Positions 7,350-13,454 of a stretch of DNA of 15,793 nucleotides are shown in pieces. Position 1 is the first letter of the stretch. Each line of letters starts with the position of its first letter. The translations under genes were made by a program, and so were the position numbers. The DNA comes from JBBQXK01 sp038251625 (GTDB lineage Bacteria > Pseudomonadota > Alphaproteobacteria > Rhodobacterales > Rhodobacteraceae), in the NCBI GenBank assembly GCA_038251625.1, contig JBBSBE010000093.1:1-15793 (forward strand). The letters are read 5' to 3'. Below the pieces are notes generated by a model. The model searched no databases. It had not been told where the DNA came from and saw nothing but the letters and a program-made list of their open reading frames with translations.

Positions 7350-8389
7350 AGGCGCTCTCCGTCGGGGAGGAAGGTCAGGATGCGGTCGGTGGCGACGCCC
7401 CAGTCGATATGCTGGCCCAAGGCGTGGCCGCTGCCAGCGGGCAGGATAGCGCGGACGCGTTCGCCGCCAGTTAGCGTGACGTCGAACAGATCCTCGCGGC
7501 CCTGAGGCTCGACAAAGGTGATGCGCCCGCGCAAGCCGGTGCCGTATTGCGGGCCGAGATGTTCCGGCCGGATACCCAGCACCAGCGGCCCCTGATGAAC
7601 AAGGCCTGAGGGGCGCGTCAGGCTATTCGGACCGCCAAGGACCAGACGCGCACCCGCGACGGCATCGACGAACGAAATCGGCGGATTGCCAAGGAAACCC
7701 GCGACAAAGCGGCTGGCAGGGCGTTCGTAAAGGACGGTGGGCGTGCCGGTCTGCACGATCCGCCCGTCGCGCATCAGCGCGATGCGGTCGCACATCGACA
7801 TCGCCTCGACCTGGTCATGCGTCACAAGGACGGCAGTCAGGCCCGTCTCGCGCTGGATGCGGCGGATTTCGCTGCGCATCTCCAGACGCAGGCGGGCGTC
7901 AAGATTTGCAAGCGGTTCGTCCAGCAGCAGGATATCGGGTTTGCGAACGATGGCGCGCGCCAATGCCACGCGCTGTTGCTGGCCGCCCGACAGTTCCGCC
8001 GGGCGGCGGTTCAGCAGGCCACCGATCTGCATCAGATCGGCGATCTCGGCCACCTTTCGGGCGATCATGGGACGATCATGGCGCTGCACCTTCAGCGGAA
8101 ACGCGATGTTTTCGCCAGCCGTCATGTGCGGGTAAAGCGCGTAGTTCTGGAATACGACGCCCACCGGGCGCTGTTGTGGCGGCAGTGCCGTGACATCGCG
8201 GTCGCCAAGGAAAAGCGTGCCGCCGTCCATCTGGTGGATGCCGCAGATCGCCAGCAGCGTCGTGGTCTTGCCGCAGCCAGACGGGCCAAGAAGCGCCAGC
8301 ATCTCACCCGAAGCGACAGTCAGGTCCAGCCGGTCAATCACCGTGGACGATCCGAACCGCTTGGTAAATCCGGACAAGACTAGGTCCAT
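7346..8389 (-). CDS. CUT1-type sugar ABC transporter ATP-binding protein (MalK/UgpC family)
   Basis: This 347-residue ATPase drives the carbohydrate-type importer encoded just upstream. It has Walker A GPSGCGKT (35-42), Q-loop FQNYALYPHM (80-89), signature LSGGQQQR (133-140), Walker B ILLLDEP (153-159), D-loop NLDARLR (162-168) and switch His191 (THDQ). A C-terminal regulatory TOBE-like region follows, with LGIRPEHLG (271-279), as expected for MalK/UgpC proteins that bind both inner-membrane subunits. The frame is open far upstream of this start, but that upstream sequence reads as the permease gene in another frame. The ATG at 8389 overlaps the permease stop by four bases (ATGA) and has AAGG at short spacing, so it is the right start. 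UgpC-type ATPases often serve phosphorylated-glycerol compounds, which fits the next gene being a GDPD, but the ATPase alone does not fix the substrate. Confidence 0.95.
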   Translation of the reverse strand: MDLVLSGFTKRFGSSTVIDRLDLTVASGEMLALLGPSGCGKTTTLLAICGIHQMDGGTLFLGDRDVTALPPQQRPVGVVFQNYALYPHMTAGENIAFPLKVQRHDRPMIARKVAEIADLMQIGGLLNRRPAELSGGQQQRVALARAIVRKPDILLLDEPLANLDARLRLEMRSEIRRIQRETGLTAVLVTHDQVEAMSMCDRIALMRDGRIVQTGTPTVLYERPASRFVAGFLGNPPISFVDAVAGARLVLGGPNSLTRPSGLVHQGPLVLGIRPEHLGPQYGTGLRGRITFVEPQGREDLFDVTLTGGERVRAILPAGSGHALGQHIDWGVATDRILTFLPDGERL

Positions 8390-9210
8390 CAGCCCTTGGT
8401 CCCGCCGCCGTAGATGTTCATCAGCCGGTTCTGGAACAGCAGGTAGATCGCGATCACCGGAAGGGCGTAGAACATGCCGATTGCCTTGTAGAGGCCGTAG
8501 TCCTGGTTGATGTCGCTGGCGATCACGGCGTTCATGTAGGTCGCCAGAACCTGCGCCGAATTTCCGGGCGCCAGCACCAGCGGCAGCACGAATTCCGACC
8601 AGCCCGACAGAAACGAGATCAGGATCAGCGCTGACATGCCGGGCTGCACAAGTGGCAGCACCAGATGCCACCAGACCATCAGCCTGCTTGCGCCGTCCTG
8701 CACGCCGGCCATCTCTATCTCCCACGGGACGGCGTCGTAGAACCCCTTCATGATCCAGACGCCGAAGGGCAATTCGAGCGCGGCCTTCACGACGATGACC
8801 CCGGCAAGGCTGTCGTAAAGCCCGAGGTACTGCAGGATGATGAAAATCGAGATGATCAGCGTCACGGTCGGAAAGGCGTGCAGCACGATCAGCCCGCCAA
8901 GGAACAACCGTCGCGCAGGAAAGTTCAGCCGGCTGAGGGCGTAGGCCGATGTCATCGACAGCACCGTGACAAGCGCCGAGGTGCTGGCGGCAAAGACAAA
9001 GGTGTTCGCCGTCACCCGCCAGATGCCGGGGCGGCCGTTGTCGACAGTTTCCCACAGAAAGCGCCAGTTCGACAGGTCAATGGCCGAGGGCCAGAGCGTT
9101 CCGGGGGTGCTGCGGGTAAAGCTGTCGACGATCTGGAAGACATACATGATCGCCAGCGGCGCCGATACTGCGGCAAGGGCGAGGATCAGCGGGGTGTTGC
9201 GGGCCTTCAT
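8389..9210 (-). CDS. CUT1-type ABC transporter permease (MalG/UgpE-like)
   Basis: This 273-residue inner-membrane subunit has about six hydrophobic segments: residues 8-28, 68-92, 103-128, 136-156, 192-212 and 243-260. It carries the cytoplasmic EAA loop that contacts the ATPase (EIEMAGVQDGAS, 164-175, then LPLVQPG, 185-191). The short C-terminal tail NRLMNIYGGGTKG is typical of MalG-type subunits. The ATG at 9210 overlaps the upstream permease stop (ATGA) and is preceded by GAGGA at good spacing, which fixes the start even though the frame is open further upstream. It pairs with the larger permease encoded immediately before it to form the translocation pore. Family assignment is firm; the cargo is not determined by this sequence. 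Confidence 0.94.
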   Translation of the reverse strand: MKARNTPLILALAAVSAPLAIMYVFQIVDSFTRSTPGTLWPSAIDLSNWRFLWETVDNGRPGIWRVTANTFVFAASTSALVTVLSMTSAYALSRLNFPARRLFLGGLIVLHAFPTVTLIISIFIILQYLGLYDSLAGVIVVKAALELPFGVWIMKGFYDAVPWEIEMAGVQDGASRLMVWWHLVLPLVQPGMSALILISFLSGWSEFVLPLVLAPGNSAQVLATYMNAVIASDINQDYGLYKAIGMFYALPVIAIYLLFQNRLMNIYGGGTKG

Positions 9211-10508
9211 TGCTCGATCCTCGGTTTCGCCACCAGATCGGCGAAATTGAAGAACCGCATGTAGATCAGGCTGAGGGCAATACCGATGATGACAAGGACC
9301 AGCGCATAGGCCGCCCCGAGCCCGTATTCGAGGTTGCCGCCGTAGTTGTTCAGCGCCGTGTGATAGGCCGCCAGCGACCAGACCTCGGTCGTGCGGCCTG
9401 GCCCGCCATCGGTGGCCAGAAGGATGTACTCGAACGAGGTCAGAAGCGACAGGGTCTGATAACTGGTCATGAAAAGGATTGGCCAGCGCAGTTGCGGCAG
9501 GATGATATGGCGCACCTGCAACCAGCGGTTCGCGCCATCGACGGCGGCGGCGTGGAACAGTTGGGCCGGAATGGTGCGGATGGCCGAGGAAAAGAGGATC
9601 ATCCCCAGCGATGCGCCCACGCAGCCGTTGATCAGCACCACCATCGTCCAGGCGTGGCCTGCGCTGTCCATCATCCAGTTGCGGGGGGCGACGCCGAAGG
9701 GGGCAAAGACCTGCGACAGGAAGCCGTGATCCCACGTTAACCACTGCCACATCAGCACATAAAGGACCGGAGGCAGGATGCGCGGCAGGAACCAAAGCGT
9801 GCGAAAGGTCTGTGCCACCCGGTCGGGAAGGTAGAAGGTAGAGATCGCGAGGAAAAGCCCAAAGCCGATGTTGAAGCCCAGCGTGCAGACCACATAAAAG
9901 GCGGTGTTGGCCGCATAACGCAGCGTTGCGGGCAGGCGGGCCAGCAGTTCGAAATTGGCGGTGGTGAAGGTCCATCCGGTATAGGCCGCGCGGGTCAGTG
10001 GCGCAATGTCGGCCTCTGGCACCCCCATCCCGGCCAAGGCATCAGCAAAAGCTGTCGCATCAGAATAGCGGGCATCAAGGATCGAGGCAGAGAAGATCTC
10101 TGCCGCCGCCTTGCGGTCGGCCACGGACCGGATCGGATCGGGGCGCAGTTCCTTCAGCAGCCGCTCCACGTCGCGCCGCTGGTCGAAGCGGGCGCCAAGG
10201 TGATCCTGGCGCAGCACCGCTGCCCGGCGCGCGCCATGGGTTTCGGCGAACCGCGCCAATGCCGGCTCGCTGATCACGTAGCCTCCGGCCAACACGTCGA
10301 TCGTTGGTGGAGTGACCCCCTTTTCCGCCAGATGCGGCAGGTCACTGGTGGTCAGACGGTAGGCCCCACCCAGAATGCCGGTCGAGGTACTCATGTTCGT
10401 AAAGGAAAATACAACCGTCAGCGCAACCGGCAACAGAAAGAACAGGATGACCACCGCCAATGACGGGGCCAGCAGTAGCGGGCCAAGCAGGGGAATGCGA
10501 CGCGCCAT
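9207..10508 (-). CDS. CUT1-type ABC transporter permease with large periplasmic loop (MalF-like)
   Basis: This 433-residue permease pairs with the MalG-like subunit. Residues 9-36 form the first membrane segment, ending in the family's FSFTNMS. A long hydrophilic stretch follows (about 41-195), then the transport core with segments near 199-223, 241-257, 287-309, 343-362 and 396-416. The EAA loop is QLFHAAAVDGANRW (316-329) followed by ILPQL (336-340). Most CUT1 permeases of this type are about 290-320 residues, so the roughly 150-residue loop is an insertion in the position of the MalF P2 loop, which contacts the binding protein. I use the ATG at 10508 rather than an ATG at 10529 because a strong AGGAGG lies four bases before it. 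It is the second gene of the operon, 54 bases after the binding-protein gene. Confidence 0.92.
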   Translation of the reverse strand: MARRIPLLGPLLLAPSLAVVILFFLLPVALTVVFSFTNMSTSTGILGGAYRLTTSDLPHLAEKGVTPPTIDVLAGGYVISEPALARFAETHGARRAAVLRQDHLGARFDQRRDVERLLKELRPDPIRSVADRKAAAEIFSASILDARYSDATAFADALAGMGVPEADIAPLTRAAYTGWTFTTANFELLARLPATLRYAANTAFYVVCTLGFNIGFGLFLAISTFYLPDRVAQTFRTLWFLPRILPPVLYVLMWQWLTWDHGFLSQVFAPFGVAPRNWMMDSAGHAWTMVVLINGCVGASLGMILFSSAIRTIPAQLFHAAAVDGANRWLQVRHIILPQLRWPILFMTSYQTLSLLTSFEYILLATDGGPGRTTEVWSLAAYHTALNNYGGNLEYGLGAAYALVLVIIGIALSLIYMRFFNFADLVAKPRIEQ

Positions 10509-10512
10509 GGGA

Positions 10513-10518
10513 CCTCCT
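10513..10518 (-). promoter_or_regulatory. strong ribosome binding site for the MalF-like permease
   Basis: The minus strand reads AGGAGG, a perfect Shine-Dalgarno core, ending four bases before the ATG at 10508. It lies inside the N-terminal extension implied by the upstream ATG at 10529, so it decides in favour of the shorter protein. Confidence 0.8.
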
Positions 10519-10529
10519 GGGACGGGCAC

Positions 10530-10553
10530 GGACGGCGGGTCGCCCCGCCGCCC
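10530..10553 (-). other. intercistronic GC-rich RNA hairpin between binding-protein and permease genes
   Basis: Bases 10530-10539 pair with 10544-10553 around a four-base loop that reads GCGA in the transcript, a stable GNRA-type tetraloop. Ten pairs form, including one G-U, and the inner six (GGCGGG with CCCGCC) are perfect. It starts ten bases after the binding-protein stop and ends just before the permease ribosome binding site, with no T tract. It therefore looks like an mRNA-stability or differential-expression element. Hairpins between malE and malF and similar gene pairs are known to raise binding-protein levels over membrane subunits. Confidence 0.7.
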
Positions 10554-10562
10554 CGCTTTGCG

Positions 10563-11918
10563 TCAGCGTACGATCAGCCGGTCGCCCATCGTTGCGGTCA
10601 GCGTCGCTTCAAGCTCGTCAACGGCGGCCTCCGGGGTCTGCACGCCGGTCCAAGCGGATTCGAGGCCTTTCCACATCGCTTCGGAATAGGTTCCGTAGTC
10701 GAGGTTGTTCGGCTGGGCATTGGCGAAGGGCAACAGCACCTTCGTCGCCTCGGACGCCCAACGGTCACCGGCGTAAAGGTCGACCCCGGCCTGTGCTTCG
10801 GCCACCGCAAGATGGGCCGACTTTATCGCGTGCAGCGAATTGATCCGCGGTTCGGTGGCAATTGCGATCAGTTGCGCCGACACTTCTTGCAGACGCGCGT
10901 CGGCCTGCTTGGTCACCAGATAGACAAGCGGATGGGTGATCGTGTTGGCTCGACCGTTTGGCGTGCCGGCGGGGATCAGCGAAAAGCCGATGGTGCCGAA
11001 GAAGTCGGCGTTGGCTTCCTTGCCGGTGTAGCGGGCGTAATGCCAAGTGCCACCGTGCCAGAACATCGCCTTGCCGGTTGCCACTTCGGAGTACCACTGG
11101 TCCCAATCGGTGCCGATGTGGTTCTTGCGGGTCACCCCGGTGGCGACGGCATCGACGAAGAACTGGTAGAAAGCGGTCATCGCGGCCTTGTCCAGAACCA
11201 TCTTGCCGGTCTCGGGGTCTTCCAGCACGCCGCCGAAGGACTGGTAGAACTGGGCATAGTCAGGCCCGTTCGACACCCGCGGATAAAAGCCGTAGCCGGG
11301 TTCGACCAGCCCCATCTCGGTGGCCTTCTTGGCATCTGCAAGCATGTCCTGCAGCGTGTATTCCCTGGCGGCAATCTTGGTGGGCAGGGCATCAAGGTCT
11401 GCGTCGCTGTAGCCCAGCTTTTTCATCGTGTCCTTCCAGAAGAAGAACGGCCGGCTTTCGCTGTCTTGCGGGATGCCCCACTGGGTGCCTTCATAAGCGG
11501 CGATCTGCATCAGGTTCGGATAAACATTGTTCAGCGGCCACGCGTCGAGGTCGAGGTAATCCTCGACCGGTACGACGTAACCGGCCTTGCTCCACGGCGC
11601 GATGTCGAGGTGGCTGGTGACCACGATGTTTGGGGGGTTTCCGGCTTCAGCACTAAGGGTAACGGCCTGCTTGAAGTCGTCCCAGCCACCAAAGTCGTAT
11701 TTGCCGTCGACCGTGATGTTCAGCACCTCGCCCCTGATCGCCGCCTCGCGCGACAGGATGTCCGCGGCCATGGTGATGGCGTCGATGCGGTATGTATCGG
11801 CTTCGCCCGAACCCCCGGCCCAGACCGCGATTTTCAGATCTTCGGCGGCCAACGGACTGGCAAGCAGGCACGCCAGAACGGCGGCAACGGCAGGTCTGGC
11901 ACGAAGGGAAGGCGTCAT
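10563..11918 (-). CDS. CUT1-type ABC transporter substrate-binding protein (family 1)
   Basis: This 451-residue periplasmic solute-binding protein belongs to the MalE/UgpB-like family 1. The N-terminus is a Sec signal peptide: basic LRAR, a hydrophobic core AVAAVLACLLA, and a probable cleavage after SPLAA at about residue 25. The mature part starts EDLKIAVWAGG and contains typical family-1 features such as GIPQDSESRPFFFWKD (148-163), where ligand-loop aromatics cluster, and GKAMFWHGGTWHYARY (282-297). I chose the ATG at 11918 because GGAGAG precedes it at good spacing; an ATG at 11930 has no such site. It is the first gene of the seven-gene operon, preceded by the proposed LacI operator. Context with a GDPD and a phosphatase suggests a phosphodiester or polyol-phosphate ligand, but binding specificity cannot be read from the sequence. 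Confidence 0.93.
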   Translation of the reverse strand: MTPSLRARPAVAAVLACLLASPLAAEDLKIAVWAGGSGEADTYRIDAITMAADILSREAAIRGEVLNITVDGKYDFGGWDDFKQAVTLSAEAGNPPNIVVTSHLDIAPWSKAGYVVPVEDYLDLDAWPLNNVYPNLMQIAAYEGTQWGIPQDSESRPFFFWKDTMKKLGYSDADLDALPTKIAAREYTLQDMLADAKKATEMGLVEPGYGFYPRVSNGPDYAQFYQSFGGVLEDPETGKMVLDKAAMTAFYQFFVDAVATGVTRKNHIGTDWDQWYSEVATGKAMFWHGGTWHYARYTGKEANADFFGTIGFSLIPAGTPNGRANTITHPLVYLVTKQADARLQEVSAQLIAIATEPRINSLHAIKSAHLAVAEAQAGVDLYAGDRWASEATKVLLPFANAQPNNLDYGTYSEAMWKGLESAWTGVQTPEAAVDELEATLTATMGDRLIVR

Positions 11919-11952
11919 CGGACTCTCCATCGGATTCGGGTTGGCATGCGGG

Positions 11953-11968
11953 CTGCACACGTGTGCAG
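11953..11968. promoter_or_regulatory. perfect 16-base palindrome, probable LacI-family operator
   Basis: CTGCACAC|GTGTGCAG is a perfect inverted repeat with a central CpG, the symmetry and centre typical of LacI/PurR-type operators. It ends 34 bases before the binding-protein ATG, where it could overlap the promoter or transcript start. The operon encodes its own LacI-type regulator at 4912-5928, the obvious candidate ligand. No clear sigma-70 promoter could be resolved: the nearest pieces on the minus strand are TTGTGC (11983-11988) and TATGCC (11968-11973), with unsuitable spacing. Confidence 0.72.
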
Positions 11969-12097
11969 GCATAGCCGGATGAGCACAAAACTTTCGTGAC
12001 GCTGCCGCGACAATCGGGTGATGTTGGTGGTGCACGAACCGAAGCGATCCGCGCGCGCCGTATCCGGGGGGGCCAACCCTGTGCCCTCAGAACCGCA

Positions 12098-12111
12098 CCG
12101 CCTGATGGCGG
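12098..12111 (-). terminator. short stem-loop after the HlyD-family gene, possible terminator
   Basis: CCGCC (12098-12102) and GGCGG (12107-12111) form a perfect five-pair stem with a four-base loop, six bases after the adaptor-gene stop. No T tract follows on the minus strand. It could help end the secretion transcript before the separately regulated importer operon begins. Confidence 0.3.
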
Positions 12112-12116
12112 AAACG

Positions 12117-13430
12117 CTACTCCTCGCGGAAGGCGCGCTCGATCTGGTCGGAAAATGGCTTGGCGAGATAGGACAGCACCGTACGCTCACCGGTCTGGAA
12201 GAACACCTCGACGGGCATTCCGGGAACCAGTTCGTGGCTGCCAAGCTTCGCTGCGTCATCGAGACTTACGACGACGCTAAAATAGGGCGCACCGGTAGCG
12301 GGGTCGGTCGTCGCGGCGGCAGCAACCACCGAGACCGAGCCGGGCAGTTCCGGCGTCGTGCGCTGGTTGAACGCCGAGAACCGCAGCTTGGCGTCCTGAC
12401 CGGCTGTGATCTGGTCGATGTCGGTTGGCGGAACACGGACCTCGACCGTCATTTCACCCGCCGGAACAATCGACATGACGGTTTCGCCGGCCGAGATCAC
12501 GCCATTGACAGTGTGCACGGTTAGATCGTTGACGGTGCCCGAGATCGGTGCGCGGATCTCGGTGCGCGAGAGCTTGTCGCGGGCAGCGAGTATGCGCTGC
12601 GCCAGTTCGTCCAGCCGCGCCTCAACGTCGCGCAGTTCGGTCTCGGCGTCGGACCTGGTCTTGTTTTCGGTTTCGAGGATATGCAGACGCACCTCGCCGA
12701 TCTGGCCTTTGACGCGAGCGACGTTCGCGACGACCTCGGCGCCGACGCCGTCGGTCTTGACCATTTCCCGTTCTACCGCTTCGATGCGGGCAGACTCGAC
12801 AAGACCGTTTTGAACGAGCGTCTGCATCCGCGTGAGCGCAGCCTCGACAATCCGGTGCTCGCCCGCATTTGCCGTGCGCTGCGCCTCCAGACCCGCGACC
12901 TGCTCGCCATACTGGTCGATCTGCGACAGCATCTGGCTGGTCTGAAGTTCCTGCATCCGCAGGACTTGGTCGAAAAGCCGACGCTCGCCCGCGGCAATCC
13001 CGGCAGTCTCGGGGTCGGTCTCGAACGCGGCGGGGAAGACGATTTCTTCGGCATCGCCGCGCAGTGCTTCGAGCCTGGCATGACGGCCAATCAACTGGCG
13101 TTGCTGGCCCTCCATGACGCTGAGTTCCGCTTCCTTCTGCGTCGCGTCAAGCCGAAGCAGCACTTCGCCGGCCGCAACTCTGTCGCCGTTGTCGACGAAG
13201 ATTGCACCTATGATGCCGCCCTCGGGATGCTGGACCTTCTTGAGTTGCGCCTTCACCACCACACGGCCCGGGGCAATGACGGCACCCGACAGCTTGGCGT
13301 TCATCGCCCACCCTCCACAGCCGACGACCAGCGCGAGGGCCAAAGCGACGGAGGCAATGGCCCGTGTCGCGATGGGGAAGCCGCTTGGGGCGGGTTGCCC
13401 GTCGGTATTCGGAAGAGGAACGGCAGTCAT
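12117..13430 (-). CDS. type I secretion periplasmic adaptor (HlyD/PrtE family membrane fusion protein)
   Basis: This 437-residue protein links an ABC exporter to an outer-membrane TolC-type channel. A single N-terminal membrane anchor (about 22-40) is followed by the first half of a lipoyl-like domain (VQHPEGGIIGAIFVDNGDRV, 66-85), then a long charged helical hairpin (about 96-288) likely to be coiled coil. The second lipoyl half (TEIRAPISGTVNDLTVHT, 290-307) and a C-terminal beta-barrel follow. The tail has the LVPGMPVEVFFQTGERTVL (401-419) and YLAKPF (421-426) segments characteristic of PrtE/PrsE-type adaptors. The ATG at 13430 has GGAG eight bases upstream and lies 24 bases after the RTX gene stop, so the genes are co-transcribed. 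The outer-membrane partner is not in the window. Assignment is firm. Confidence 0.95.
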   Translation of the reverse strand: MTAVPLPNTDGQPAPSGFPIATRAIASVALALALVVGCGGWAMNAKLSGAVIAPGRVVVKAQLKKVQHPEGGIIGAIFVDNGDRVAAGEVLLRLDATQKEAELSVMEGQQRQLIGRHARLEALRGDAEEIVFPAAFETDPETAGIAAGERRLFDQVLRMQELQTSQMLSQIDQYGEQVAGLEAQRTANAGEHRIVEAALTRMQTLVQNGLVESARIEAVEREMVKTDGVGAEVVANVARVKGQIGEVRLHILETENKTRSDAETELRDVEARLDELAQRILAARDKLSRTEIRAPISGTVNDLTVHTVNGVISAGETVMSIVPAGEMTVEVRVPPTDIDQITAGQDAKLRFSAFNQRTTPELPGSVSVVAAAATTDPATGAPYFSVVVSLDDAAKLGSHELVPGMPVEVFFQTGERTVLSYLAKPFSDQIERAFREE

Positions 13431-13454
13431 GGCAGATACTCCACAGGGTCAGGC

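Noticed and set aside
8390..9055. N-terminal extension of the ATPase frame (7346-9055) that would give a 569-residue protein.
   Set aside because: The extension overlaps the MalG-like permease in another frame and has no domain character. The ATG at 8389 gives a standard-length MalK-type protein.
9211..9975. N-terminal extension of the MalG-like permease frame (8389-9975), 528 codons.
   Set aside because: It overlaps the MalF-like permease core in another frame. The ATG at 9210 has a good ribosome binding site and yields the expected 273 residues.
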